Assembly (NCBI GenBank): GCA_945923775.1
Contig: CAMELR010000001.1
Span: 1-64,000 of the forward strand
Length of the DNA: 64,000 nt
Source: an uncultured Clostridia bacterium
Lineage (GTDB): Bacteria; Bacillota; Clostridia; Oscillospirales; Ruminococcaceae
Direction: 5' to 3'
Under the pieces are notes generated by a model. That model saw only the letters and a program-made list of their open reading frames with translations, was not told the origin of the DNA and made no database searches. A program made the position numbers and the translations under genes. Positions 7,360 through 15,423 of the stretch are shown piece after piece; position 1 is the first letter of the stretch, and every line of letters starts with the position of its first letter.

Positions 7360-9897
7360 TTCACCCTTCTGCCCGAAAATCAGGACGGTCCCGTTATTTA
7401 TTCTATAGAGTACGCCCTGCCAGGAGCCGTCCGGCTGCTGGCGCGCGAATACCGGTTCGGCTCCGGAGGCAACGCACATGTGGTCTGTGAAAACCGTTCC
7501 GAACCAGAGCGCGTACACCGCCGAAATCGACAGCACAACCACTGCCGCTGCTTTTTTCAGCCTCGAAGCCGCCGGGAATCCTCCCGACCACCTCGAAAGC
7601 AGCTTCCCGAGAAGCAGGCGCAGTCCATACAGAACCACAAGCGAAGCGGGGATCATCACCGCCAGGCAGAGCCACTCCTGCCAGTTGAGCGGAGTGATGT
7701 AGAACAGCCCTCCAAACAGCCAGGAAGCCGCACAGAAAGCCGCAGCCACCGCGGCGATCATAGCCGTATGCCACTTTCTGAACAGCCGGCACACGCCGAT
7801 AAGCACACCGAAGCACACCGCCGCCGTATTGAAAACAGCCATCACGGACAGCCGCTCCTGCGGAATTGAAAATACATTCTGGAGCACCAGAAGCGCGCCT
7901 ATTCCAAGCACTACGGTAAGTCCGCCGGGGAGAGCGCGTTTCATCACATTTGCAATGAAGCTACCCTGCACACGGTCGTGGTTCGGCTCAAGCGCCAGCA
8001 GAAACGACGGCGCACCGATAAACAGCGCGCTTATCAGCGTCAGCTGTATCGGCTGGAACGGGTACGCGGACGCCGCAAACATGAACATAAACGCCAGCAG
8101 GAACGAGAATATCGTCTTGACAAGGAACAGCGCCGCCGACCTCTGGATATTGTTGATACAGCGCCTTCCCTCCTGCACCGCGAGCGGCATCGAGGAAAAG
8201 TCCGAATCCAACAGGACAAGCTGCGAAACGCACCGCGCCGCGTCGCTTCCCGACTGCATGGCGACCGAGCAGTCCGCCTCACGGAGCGCGAGCACATCGT
8301 TTACGCCGTCTCCGGTCATCGCGACTTTATGCCCTGCGGCTCTCAGCGCCTGAACAAGCGCCAGCTTCCGGGCGGGAGTTACCCTGCCGAATACCGCGTA
8401 CTCCCTCGCCGCCTGCGGTATCTCCTCGTCGGAGAGCAGCGAAGCGTCCACGTATTTCCCAGCGTCGGGAAGCCCCGCTTTCAGCGCCACATTCGAAACC
8501 GTCACCGGGTCGTCGCCGGAGATGACCTTCAGCGTTACCCCCTGTTCGCGGAAATAATGCAGCGTTTCCGGAGCGCTCTCGCGTATCTCGTCCGAGAGTA
8601 TCACCAGCGCCTTCGGAGACAGCCCTTCCGGAAGCGCCTTCCCGGGCAGAGGCTCCTCAGAATGCGCCAGAAGCAGCACCCGCTGACCCTTCCCGGAATA
8701 TTCGCTGCACTCGCCGCTCAGCTCCGCGTATTTCTCGGGGGGCAGAACAAAGCTCGGCGCGCCGAGTATCAGCGTCCCGAAGCCCTCGACCTGGGCGCCG
8801 CTCCACTTCCTCGCCGAGGAAAACGGCTCCTTTTTTAGGCACGCGCCCGAGCCGTCCGGGAATCGCTCCGCGATAGCCGCCATCGTCTGGTTTTCGGGAC
8901 CCATCGCTCCGGCGAGCGCCGCCAGCGCGGACTCCGCAGGATACGCTTCATCGAGCTGCTTTACGCCGCTGACCTGCATTTTGCCCGTGGTTATCGTTCC
9001 GGTCTTGTCAAGGCAGAGGACGTCCACGCGGGCTAGACTCTCGACGCAGTACAGATCCTGGCACAGCGTCTGCCGCTTTGCAAGCCTTATCGAGCTGACC
9101 GCAAGGGCAATACTGGTGAGCAGCACCAGCCCCTCCGGTATCATTCCGGTAACCGCTGCCGCCGTGCTCGTCACGCAGTACTGAAGCTCCTCACGGGCAA
9201 CGAAAAGCGCCTTGGTGAACAGTACCAGCGCAAACGGAAGTATGCACACAGAGATCACCGAAATTATGTTGTTTATGTCGCTCATCATCTCGGAATGCCG
9301 CTTTTTCGGCTTCTTCGCGCTTGCTGAAATGCTGTTCGCGTAAGCCTCCGCGCCTACCTTCGTGACCTCCGCCCGCGCCGAGCCGCTCACAACAAAGCTG
9401 CCCGAATACAGCACGTCGCCCGGGCGCTTCGTCACCGTTTCGCTCTCGCCGGTGAGTAGGCTCTCGTCAACGTCTAGCTCCCCCTGCACGAGAGTTCCGT
9501 CAGCGCATAGCTGCCGTCCCGCGGAAAGCAGCATGATGTCCCCCGGGACAATATCCGAAACCGGGAGGATCGTTTCTTCCCCATCGCGCAGCAGGTGAGC
9601 CTTCGGAGCCGAAATCACGGAAAGCCTGTCTATAATGCGCTTTGAGCGTACCTCCTGGAATATTCCTATCGCTATATTGCAGAGGATTACCCCCATGAAA
9701 AGCATGTTGCGGTAGGCTCCTACAAGAGCCACCAGCACAGCTATTATCACATTTATCAGGTTGAACAACGTGAAAATATTGTCCGCGAAGATCCTGCCGA
9801 CGCTCTTTGACTTCACCGAGAAGCTGCCGTTGCATTCCCCGCGGCGTATTTTCTCTTCGGCTTCGCTCTGGGAGAGCCCCTTCTGAATATCCGTCAT
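7357..9897 (-). CDS. Cation-translocating P-type ATPase, CtpE-like (probable Ca2+)
   Basis: An 846-residue membrane pump. Motifs in order: actuator LLTGESE (about 151-157), transmembrane GMIPEGLVLLTS (about 249-260), phosphorylation site DKTGT (about 297-301), SGDDP and TGDGVND (about 535-541) of the P-domain, then several C-terminal membrane helices. There are no N-terminal heavy-metal-binding Cys motifs. The PEGLVLLTS motif and overall layout resemble the CtpE group, for which calcium uptake has been reported in mycobacteria; the ion here is inference. The start ATG follows GGAGGCGG. It is a single-gene unit. Confidence 0.85.
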   Translation of the reverse strand: MTDIQKGLSQSEAEEKIRRGECNGSFSVKSKSVGRIFADNIFTLFNLINVIIAVLVALVGAYRNMLFMGVILCNIAIGIFQEVRSKRIIDRLSVISAPKAHLLRDGEETILPVSDIVPGDIMLLSAGRQLCADGTLVQGELDVDESLLTGESETVTKRPGDVLYSGSFVVSGSARAEVTKVGAEAYANSISASAKKPKKRHSEMMSDINNIISVISVCILPFALVLFTKALFVAREELQYCVTSTAAAVTGMIPEGLVLLTSIALAVSSIRLAKRQTLCQDLYCVESLARVDVLCLDKTGTITTGKMQVSGVKQLDEAYPAESALAALAGAMGPENQTMAAIAERFPDGSGACLKKEPFSSARKWSGAQVEGFGTLILGAPSFVLPPEKYAELSGECSEYSGKGQRVLLLAHSEEPLPGKALPEGLSPKALVILSDEIRESAPETLHYFREQGVTLKVISGDDPVTVSNVALKAGLPDAGKYVDASLLSDEEIPQAAREYAVFGRVTPARKLALVQALRAAGHKVAMTGDGVNDVLALREADCSVAMQSGSDAARCVSQLVLLDSDFSSMPLAVQEGRRCINNIQRSAALFLVKTIFSFLLAFMFMFAASAYPFQPIQLTLISALFIGAPSFLLALEPNHDRVQGSFIANVMKRALPGGLTVVLGIGALLVLQNVFSIPQERLSVMAVFNTAAVCFGVLIGVCRLFRKWHTAMIAAVAAAFCAASWLFGGLFYITPLNWQEWLCLAVMIPASLVVLYGLRLLLGKLLSRWSGGFPAASRLKKAAAVVVLSISAVYALWFGTVFTDHMCVASGAEPVFARQQPDGSWQGVLYRINNGTVLIFGQKGE

Positions 9898-9926
9898 CGA
9901 ACCGCCTCCATTCGCTTTATTAATAT

Positions 9927-9955
9927 AGTATAACCCCGCGCGGGTGATTTGTCAA
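9927..9955 (-). promoter_or_regulatory. Promoter of the P-type ATPase gene with a palindrome in its spacer
   Basis: On the minus strand TTGACA (9950-9955), a 17-bp spacer and TATACT (9927-9932). The spacer contains the perfect GC-rich palindrome CCCGCGCGGG (9935-9944), a placement typical of repressor operators. Confidence 0.75.
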
Positions 9956-10006
9956 GCAATGGGAAAATTTCGCGCGTCAATTATCGACAGTTCCGCGAAA
10001 CTTGCG

Positions 10007-10039
10007 AAAAAAAGCCATGCGCATTTTACTGCGCATGGC
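10007..10039 (-). terminator. Terminator of the DUF3793-flavodoxin operon
   Basis: On the minus strand GCCATGCGC (10031-10039) pairs with GCGCATGGC (10014-10022) across 8 nt, followed by TTTTTTT. Confidence 0.85.
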
Positions 10040-10097
10040 AAAATGAGAAGATGCTTGGAGATACTTTGATCCTTCAGGAACGGTCAAAACTTTGTGC

Positions 10098-10505
10098 TTA
10101 TTCGGCAAGCTTGGCTCCGAGAGCCTTGCAATCGGCAAGGGCTGCGTCGTCGGGAGTCTCGTTGGCTATCAGACCCTCGTCATTAACGAGAACTGCGCCG
10201 TCATTCTTGACGCGCTCAGCCCACTCGCGCATCCATTCGCCGTCGCCCCAGCCATAGGAACCGAACAGCGCTACCTTCTTGCCGGAGAGCTTGCTTTCGA
10301 TTCCTTCAAAGAACGGCTCGAACTCGCCTTCTTCAAGGTTCTCGGCGCCCATAGCCGGGCAGCCGAATGCCAGTCTGTCATATTCGGAAACGTCGCCGGA
10401 GAACTGGGAAACTGAGTAAAGCTCAGCGCCAGCCCCCTCTGCGACTGCGGAAGCCATAGCCTCTGTGTTGCCTGTTCCGCTCCAGTAAATAACTGCAATT
10501 TTCAT
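10098..10505 (-). CDS. Short-chain flavodoxin
   Basis: A 135-residue flavodoxin. The FMN phosphate loop is WSGTGNTEAMA (about 8-18), the first aromatic-loop region YDRLAFGCPAMG (about 46-57) and the second GSYGWGDGEWM (about 82-92). It carries low-potential electrons in place of ferredoxin, commonly under iron limitation. The ATG at 10505 follows AAGGAGGAC. It lies 14 bp after the DUF3793 gene; the shared promoter carries repeats that look like a metal-regulator box, consistent with iron control. Confidence 0.9.
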   Translation of the reverse strand: MKIAVIYWSGTGNTEAMASAVAEGAGAELYSVSQFSGDVSEYDRLAFGCPAMGAENLEEGEFEPFFEGIESKLSGKKVALFGSYGWGDGEWMREWAERVKNDGAVLVNDEGLIANETPDDAALADCKALGAKLAE

Positions 10506-10519
10506 AGTAGTTGTCCTCC

Positions 10520-11098
10520 TTATGATATCTTCAGCGCCTGGTAGAGATCCTCGCCCTGCTCCAGCCTGCCGCAGAGGTATTCCCTGCATCGGTCGTAGGC
10601 TGCGAACTTCCGGCGGGCGCTCTCCACGCTGCCATATACTTTCCAGCAGCCGCACAGCTTGTAATTGCAACCGCCATTCTCCACGAATCCCCGGACGTCC
10701 TCCGCAGGATAGCCGAGAAAAATTCCAATCTCGTGCGGGAAATCGTCGCGCTTCGTGCGCTCCGAGAGCCGCTCAAGGCACTCGTCAAGCGGCATGTCGT
10801 CCGTGTAGCCGTATTCCCTCAGGAGCTCGCGGTTTTCCGGCGCGCTGAGCCTCGCCGCAAGGAGCTTCGGGCTGTAGACAAGTATCAGCGAACGCTCAGC
10901 GCAGGAGCACTCCTCGCGGAGCACCTTGATTTTCAGTCCCCTCGCGGCGGCGCGGCGGTTGAATCTGCGTGCGTTTCCGCCTATGTCGAACTCGCTGCGC
11001 GACAGCGTGAAAAGACTCGCGCACTTTATCCCAAGCAGAGACGGCGCCGTATGAAACGCAAGCTTCTTCTCAAAACGCCTGCACTCTTCTTTTGACAT
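10520..11098 (-). CDS. DUF3793 family protein
   Basis: A 192-residue soluble protein with Cys/Arg-rich features: LLGIKCASLFTL near residues 21-32, SCAERSLILVYSPKLL (about 64-79), LGYPAEDVRGFVENGG (about 128-143) and NYKLCGCWKVYG (about 145-156). This matches DUF3793, a family of anaerobes with no assigned biochemistry, often found next to flavodoxins or iron-related genes. The ATG at 11098 follows AAGGTGAGAGCT; an upstream in-frame ATG (11155) lies in the structured leader. Function is unknown; a role in iron or haem physiology is inferred from context. Confidence 0.75.
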   Translation of the reverse strand: MSKEECRRFEKKLAFHTAPSLLGIKCASLFTLSRSEFDIGGNARRFNRRAAARGLKIKVLREECSCAERSLILVYSPKLLAARLSAPENRELLREYGYTDDMPLDECLERLSERTKRDDFPHEIGIFLGYPAEDVRGFVENGGCNYKLCGCWKVYGSVESARRKFAAYDRCREYLCGRLEQGEDLYQALKIS

Positions 11099-11144
11099 AG
11101 CTCTCACCTTATCCTGTTCATTTCGTGGAGTTTTATTCTTGATA

Positions 11145-11217
11145 TTAGTCCGCACTAACCCGAATTTTAAAATATAATGCAGAATAAGCTCTGCATTTGG
11201 GTTAGTGTTTTCTAACC
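11145..11217 (-). promoter_or_regulatory. Operator-like repeats and double hairpin in the DUF3793-flavodoxin leader
   Basis: GGTTAG-6-CTAACC (11200-11217) sits about at the transcription start. TTAGT-4-ACTAA (11145-11158) lies downstream of it. CACTAACCC (11153-11161) also pairs with GGGTTAGTG (11199-11207) to enclose a perfect 7-bp hairpin, ATGCAGA (11177-11183) with TCTGCAT (11190-11196). The half-sites resemble DtxR/IdeR-type boxes, though the spacing differs. Confidence 0.6.
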
Positions 11218-11223
11218 ACGTAT

Positions 11224-11252
11224 ATCATATCATAAATTTTCCGATTTGTCAA
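11224..11252 (-). promoter_or_regulatory. Promoter of the DUF3793-flavodoxin operon
   Basis: On the minus strand TTGACA (11247-11252), 17-bp spacer, TATGAT (11224-11229). It lies in the 348-bp divergent region 11099-11446; between this promoter and the phosphohexomutase promoter (11253-11344) I see only AT-rich sequence with a repeated AAAAATTTTCCG. Confidence 0.8.
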
Positions 11253-11343
11253 GTGCTGCTGAAAAATTTTCCGAGGCTGATGAAATCAAAGTTATTAAGT
11301 AAGAAAAAAATCTCTGTTTTTAACTAAAAATTTTCCGGCAGAC

Positions 11344-11417
11344 CTCTTGAAATTTTGTCAAGAGTGTGTTATAATATTTGTGATTGTTCAGGGAGTAGTG
11401 TACCATTACTCGCCTGA
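11344..11417 (+). promoter_or_regulatory. Promoter and leader hairpin of the phosphohexomutase gene
   Basis: TTGAAA (11347-11352), 17-bp spacer, TATAAT (11370-11375). The -35 box overlaps a perfect inverted repeat CTCTTGA (11344-11350) / TCAAGAG (11358-11364). In the leader TCAGG-GAGTA (11388-11397) pairs with TACTC-g-CCTGA (11407-11417), a 10-bp stem with one bulge. Confidence 0.75.
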
Positions 11418-11446
11418 TTTGAACAGAATAACAGGAGGACACATCA

Positions 11447-13162
11447 ATGGCAGACATACAGAAGCTCTATGAGCAGTGGCTCGCAAAGGCAACTGCTGAC
11501 CCCGATCTCAAGGCTGAGCTTGAGAGCATAAAGGACGACGAGGACGGCAAGAACGACCGTTTCTACCGCGACCTCGAGTTCGGCACTGGCGGTCTGCGCG
11601 GAGTTATCGGCGCAGGTACCAACAGAATGAACGTTTACACCGTTAAGAAGGCTACTCAGGGTCTTGCTGAGTATATCCTCGCAAGCGGCGAGAAGAAGTC
11701 CGTGGCTATCTCCTGCGACAGCCGCATCAAGTCCGACTACTTCTCCAAGAGCGCTGCCGAAGTTCTCGCAGCGAACGGCATCAAGGTACATATCTACAAG
11801 GAGCTTATGCCTACCCCTATGCTTTCCTGGGCGGTAAGAGCGCTGGACTGCGGCGCAGGCGTAATGGTTACAGCCAGCCACAACCCCGCTAAGTACAACG
11901 GCTACAAGGTATACGGCAACGACGGCTGCCAGCTCACTCTCGAGGCTGCCGAGGCTGTTCTCGCCAAGATCAACGCAATCGACATCTTCGACGGCGTTAA
12001 GTCCACTGATTTCGACAAGGCTGTGGCTGACGGCATGATCAGCTTCATCGGCGACGACGTTATCGACGCTTACATGGCTAAGGTCAAGGAGCAGGGTCTG
12101 CATACCGACCTCGTTGCTTCCAGCGGCCTGAAGGTGGTTTACACTCCTCTGAACGGCACCGGCAACAAGCCCGTACGCCGCATTCTCAGAGAGATCGGCG
12201 TCAAGGACGTGGTAGTTGTTCCCGAGCAGGAGAACCCCGACGGAAACTTCCCCACCTGCCCCTATCCGAACCCCGAGATCAAGGAGGCTCTCGCTTGCGG
12301 TCTGAAGCTCTGCGAGACCGAGAAGCCTGACCTGCTGCTCGCTACCGACCCCGACTGCGACCGTGTAGGTATCGCAGTTCCCGACGGCGACCACTACGAG
12401 CTGTTCACCGGCAACGAAGTCGGCGCGCTGCTCCTCGAATACATCTGCAAGGAGCGTATCGCTCTCGGCACCATGCCCAAGAACCCCGTTGCAGTAAAGA
12501 CCATCGTTACCACCGACATCACAAAGGCTATCTGCAAGAAGTACGGCGTTGAGCTCCGCGAAGTCCTCACAGGCTTCAAGTTCATCGGTGAGCAGATCGG
12601 TTTCCTCGAGGCTAAGGGCGAGGAGAACCGCTACATCTTCGGCTTCGAGGAGAGCTACGGCTACCTCGCAGGCGGCTATGTACGCGACAAGGACGCTGTC
12701 GTAGCTTCCATGCTCATCTGCGAGATGGCTGCTTTCTACCGCACAAAGGGTATCTCCCTCATCGAGGCGAGAAAGAGAATGTACGACGAGTACGGCGTAT
12801 ACTTCAACAAGCTCGACACCTTCACCTGCGAGGGCGAGAGCGGTATGGAACGCATGAGCGAGATCATGTCCGACCTCAGAATGAACGGCCCGAAGGCTAT
12901 CGGCGGTCTGAGCGTAGTTGCAACCGCTGACTACGAGGCTTCCGTAAAGACCTCCGCTGACGGCAAGACCGAGCAGATCACCCTGCCGAAGTCCAACGTT
13001 ATCACTTTCTTCCTCCAGGATAACGCAAGCGTTGTTATCAGACCCTCCGGCACCGAGCCCAAGATCAAGGTTTACTACACCACCACCGGCGCTAAGAAGG
13101 CTGACGCTGTGGCTCTCCAGGAGAAGCTCTCCGCTGACTTCACAAAGATCCTCGGCTTCTGA
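11447..13162 (+). CDS. Phosphoglucomutase/phosphomannomutase family (alpha-D-phosphohexomutase)
   Basis: The 571-residue protein shows all four phosphohexomutase signatures: the phosphoserine loop TASHNPAKYNGYKVY (about 143-157), the metal loop TDPDCDR (about 303-309), the sugar-specificity loop GFEESYGY (about 400-407) and the phosphate-binding RPSGTEPK (about 535-542). It interconverts hexose 1- and 6-phosphates for glycogen, exopolysaccharide or nucleotide-sugar supply. The long N-terminus (YEQWLAKATADPDLKAEL) is typical of the PgcA-like clade. The ATG follows AGGAGGACACATCA. It is the only gene of its transcript unless there is read-through to rpmE. Confidence 0.92.
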   Translation: MADIQKLYEQWLAKATADPDLKAELESIKDDEDGKNDRFYRDLEFGTGGLRGVIGAGTNRMNVYTVKKATQGLAEYILASGEKKSVAISCDSRIKSDYFSKSAAEVLAANGIKVHIYKELMPTPMLSWAVRALDCGAGVMVTASHNPAKYNGYKVYGNDGCQLTLEAAEAVLAKINAIDIFDGVKSTDFDKAVADGMISFIGDDVIDAYMAKVKEQGLHTDLVASSGLKVVYTPLNGTGNKPVRRILREIGVKDVVVVPEQENPDGNFPTCPYPNPEIKEALACGLKLCETEKPDLLLATDPDCDRVGIAVPDGDHYELFTGNEVGALLLEYICKERIALGTMPKNPVAVKTIVTTDITKAICKKYGVELREVLTGFKFIGEQIGFLEAKGEENRYIFGFEESYGYLAGGYVRDKDAVVASMLICEMAAFYRTKGISLIEARKRMYDEYGVYFNKLDTFTCEGESGMERMSEIMSDLRMNGPKAIGGLSVVATADYEASVKTSADGKTEQITLPKSNVITFFLQDNASVVIRPSGTEPKIKVYYTTTGAKKADAVALQEKLSADFTKILGF

Positions 13163-13192
13163 TTTCTGATGCAGTTTCACAAATTCCGAAAA

Positions 13193-13247
13193 TTTTTCAA
13201 AAAATTTTGAAAAACCTATTGCAATTTCGGAAGAGTTGTGATATACT
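13193..13247 (+). promoter_or_regulatory. AT-rich palindrome and promoter of rpmE
   Basis: TTGCAA (13219-13224), 17-bp spacer, TATACT (13242-13247). Just upstream is a perfect 10-bp inverted repeat TTTTTCAAAA / TTTTGAAAAA (13193-13202 / 13205-13214), and downstream at 13262-13276 a 7-1-7 palindrome GACTATG-C-CATAGTC near the transcription start. Confidence 0.75.
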
Positions 13248-13334
13248 ATATAATTGTTAATGACTATGCCATAGTCTGAACCGCTGATGGTAAGCAAACC
13301 AGGGTTTGGCATATACGGATTGAGGTGAAAATCA

Positions 13335-13538
13335 ATGAAGGAAGGTATTCATCCCGCATACGAAGCTACTGTTATCAGATGCGCTTGCGGTAATGAGATC
13401 CCGACACGTTCTACCAAGAAGGACATCAGAGTAGAAATCTGCTCCAAGTGCCATCCGTTCTTCACAGGTAAGCAGAAGCTGGTTGACTCCGGCGGACGTG
13501 TTGACAGATTCAAGAAGCGCTACAACATGGGCAAGTAA
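13335..13538 (+). CDS. rpmE: Ribosomal protein bL31, zinc-binding form
   Basis: A 67-residue protein of the large ribosomal subunit. RCACGNEI (Cys 16 and 18) and [11 protein letters not shown] (Cys 36 and 39) give the Cys pairs of the C+ (zinc-containing) L31 type, as opposed to the zinc-free paralogue induced by zinc starvation. The ATG at 13335 follows GAGGTGAAAATCA. It stands alone with its own promoter and terminator. Confidence 0.95.
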   Translation: MKEGIHPAYEATVIRCACGNEIPTRSTKKDIRVEICSKCHPFFTGKQKLVDSGGRVDRFKKRYNMGK

Positions 13539-13568
13539 TTGCACAGTAACAGGTAGTACTAATGTAGT

Positions 13569-13605
13569 AAAAAACACACGCTCGATTTTCCTGCGTGTGT
13601 TTTTG
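13569..13605 (+). terminator. Terminator of rpmE
   Basis: An A-run then ACACACGC (13574-13581) pairs with GCGTGTGT (13593-13600) across 11 nt, followed by TTTT. It ends only 8 bp before the ribosome site of yigZ. Confidence 0.8.
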
Positions 13606-13621
13606 CGTTTATGGAGGACTC

Positions 13622-14242
13622 ATGGAATATAAGACCATCGCGCGCCGCTGCGAAGCCAGATTCATTGAAAAGAAGTCGGAATTTATCGGCTACCTCTGCC
13701 CTGTCCAGACTGAAGAACAGGCGGTCGCGTTCATCGAGGAGATACGCGCGATGCACCGCAAGGCTACGCACAACTGCTACGCCTATATTCTGCGGGAGAA
13801 CAACGCCGCGCGCCACTCCGACGACGGCGAACCCGGCGGCACGGCGGGAGTCCCGATTTACGAGGTGCTCCGCAAGGAGGGGCTGACCGACGTATGCTGC
13901 GTTGTCACGCGGTACTTCGGCGGCGTGCTCCTCGGAGCCGGCGGGCTAGTCCGCGCCTACACCAAGGGCGCCAAGGACGCCGTTGACGCGGCGCAGATAA
14001 AGTGCATGGCCGAGGCAGTCAAGCTCGCCGTTACCGTGGATTACGGGCTTTACGGCAGGCTTGCCCAGGTGTTCGCCGATTTCGACGCCCGCGTCGAGGA
14101 CGAGCAGTTCGCGGATAACGTGCGGATCGTTCTCCATATACGCGCGGAAAACTCGCAGAAGCTCACCGACAAGCTCGTTGACGTGTGCAACGGCGCTGTT
14201 TCTGTCGAGGAGCTTGAGAAGCTCAATTTTGATTTTGCTTAA
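13622..14242 (+). CDS. YigZ/IMPACT family protein (UPF0029)
   Basis: A 206-residue protein with the IMPACT-domain motifs KKSEFIGYLCPV (about 17-28), HNCYAYIL (about 50-57), SDDGEPGGTAGVPI (about 66-79) and VTRYFGGVLLGAGGLVRAY (about 95-113), followed by a YigZ C-terminal domain. The biochemical role is unresolved; the eukaryotic relative regulates the eIF2alpha kinase GCN2. The ATG at 13622 follows ATGGAGGACTC; an earlier in-frame start would lie in the rpmE terminator. Confidence 0.88.
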   Translation: MEYKTIARRCEARFIEKKSEFIGYLCPVQTEEQAVAFIEEIRAMHRKATHNCYAYILRENNAARHSDDGEPGGTAGVPIYEVLRKEGLTDVCCVVTRYFGGVLLGAGGLVRAYTKGAKDAVDAAQIKCMAEAVKLAVTVDYGLYGRLAQVFADFDARVEDEQFADNVRIVLHIRAENSQKLTDKLVDVCNGAVSVEELEKLNFDFA

Positions 14243-14390
14243 AGTAATCTTGCACAATTGTTTTTCTTTTTATTGTGCAGATATAACAAATCGACGTTTT
14301 TTTAAAAGGAAACAGGAGCGATAATCTGTATATATTAATGAGGGTAGTTATGCCCTTTTTACGTTTTGGCATTCTGCGAAAGGAACCGCT

Positions 14391-15419
14391 ATGCTTCCGA
14401 GAGAACGTATCATGCAGAACGAGGCTCTTATCCTCAGCGAATTTGCCTGCAAGGCAGCCGACACCCGCGGCCGCGAGCGCCCGGAGGCTCCGGACGATAT
14501 CCGCACGGACTTCCAGCGCGACCGGGACAGGATAATCCACTGCCGGGCGTTCCGCAGGCTGAAGCACAAGACGCAGGTGTTCCTTATCCCGCACTCCGAC
14601 CACTACCGCACGCGGCTCACGCACACGCTGGAAGTCAGCCAGATCTCCCGCACCGTTGCACGCGCGCTCGGGCTGAACGAGGATCTCACCGAGGCCATCG
14701 CGCTTGGGCACGACCTCGGGCATACTCCGTTCGGGCACGACGGCGAACGCGCTCTTAATGAGATCATGCCCGGAGGATTCTCACACAACATGCAGGGAAA
14801 GCGCGTTGTTCAGGTCATCGAGAAGGACGGCAGAGGGCTGAACCTCACCGCCGAGGTCGTTGACGGGATCCAGGGGCACTCCACTTCCGGAGGCGCTTCC
14901 CTGCCGTTCACGCGGGAAGGCATGGTCGTAAGGCTCTGCGACAAGATCGCATACATCAATCACGACATTGAGGACGCTATACGCGGCGGCGTGTTAAGTC
15001 AGAACGACCTTCCGGAATTCCCGGTGAAGATCCTCGGCGCTACCAAATCCGCCAGGATAACCACGATGGTGCGCTCCATCATCGACAACGGCGCGGAAAA
15101 TATTCACATGGACGATATTACCAAAAAGGCTCACGACGAGCTGCGGGCGTTCATGTTTGAGAAAGTCTACCGCGCAGAACCTACCATCGCCGAAAAGGAC
15201 AAAGCACAGTATATTGTCCGGTTTCTTTACAAATACTTTATAGACACGCCGGAAAAAATGCCGGAGCTGTATCTTACCCTCGCGGAGCGTTTCGGGCTTC
15301 CGGTCGCGGTCGGGGATTTCATCAGCGGCATGACCGACGACTACGCCGTTGACCTCTTTAAGGAGATCACGATTCCCAAGGGCTGGAACGGCGTTATTTC
15401 ACATATCAGACAGGGGTGA
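14391..15419 (+). CDS. dgt: Deoxyguanosinetriphosphate triphosphohydrolase-like HD protein
   Basis: A 342-residue HD-superfamily protein. The metal ligands appear in RTRLTHTLEVSQI (about residues 73-85) and GHDLGHTPFGHDGE (about 105-118). It would hydrolyse dNTPs to deoxynucleosides and triphosphate. It precedes dnaG by 4 bp, the order dgt-dnaG-rpoD being common in Clostridia, so it links dNTP control to replication initiation. The ATG at 14391 follows GAAAGGAACCGCT; ATG at 14412 is an alternative. Confidence 0.9.
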   Translation: MLPRERIMQNEALILSEFACKAADTRGRERPEAPDDIRTDFQRDRDRIIHCRAFRRLKHKTQVFLIPHSDHYRTRLTHTLEVSQISRTVARALGLNEDLTEAIALGHDLGHTPFGHDGERALNEIMPGGFSHNMQGKRVVQVIEKDGRGLNLTAEVVDGIQGHSTSGGASLPFTREGMVVRLCDKIAYINHDIEDAIRGGVLSQNDLPEFPVKILGATKSARITTMVRSIIDNGAENIHMDDITKKAHDELRAFMFEKVYRAEPTIAEKDKAQYIVRFLYKYFIDTPEKMPELYLTLAERFGLPVAVGDFISGMTDDYAVDLFKEITIPKGWNGVISHIRQG

Positions 15420-15423
15420 GAAC

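Noticed and set aside
11444-13312. A 622-codon open frame on the minus strand opposite the phosphohexomutase gene.
   Set aside because: It is the mirror of a strongly biased coding strand, rich in Leu/Val/Ala/Glu without recognisable domains, and has no ribosome site.
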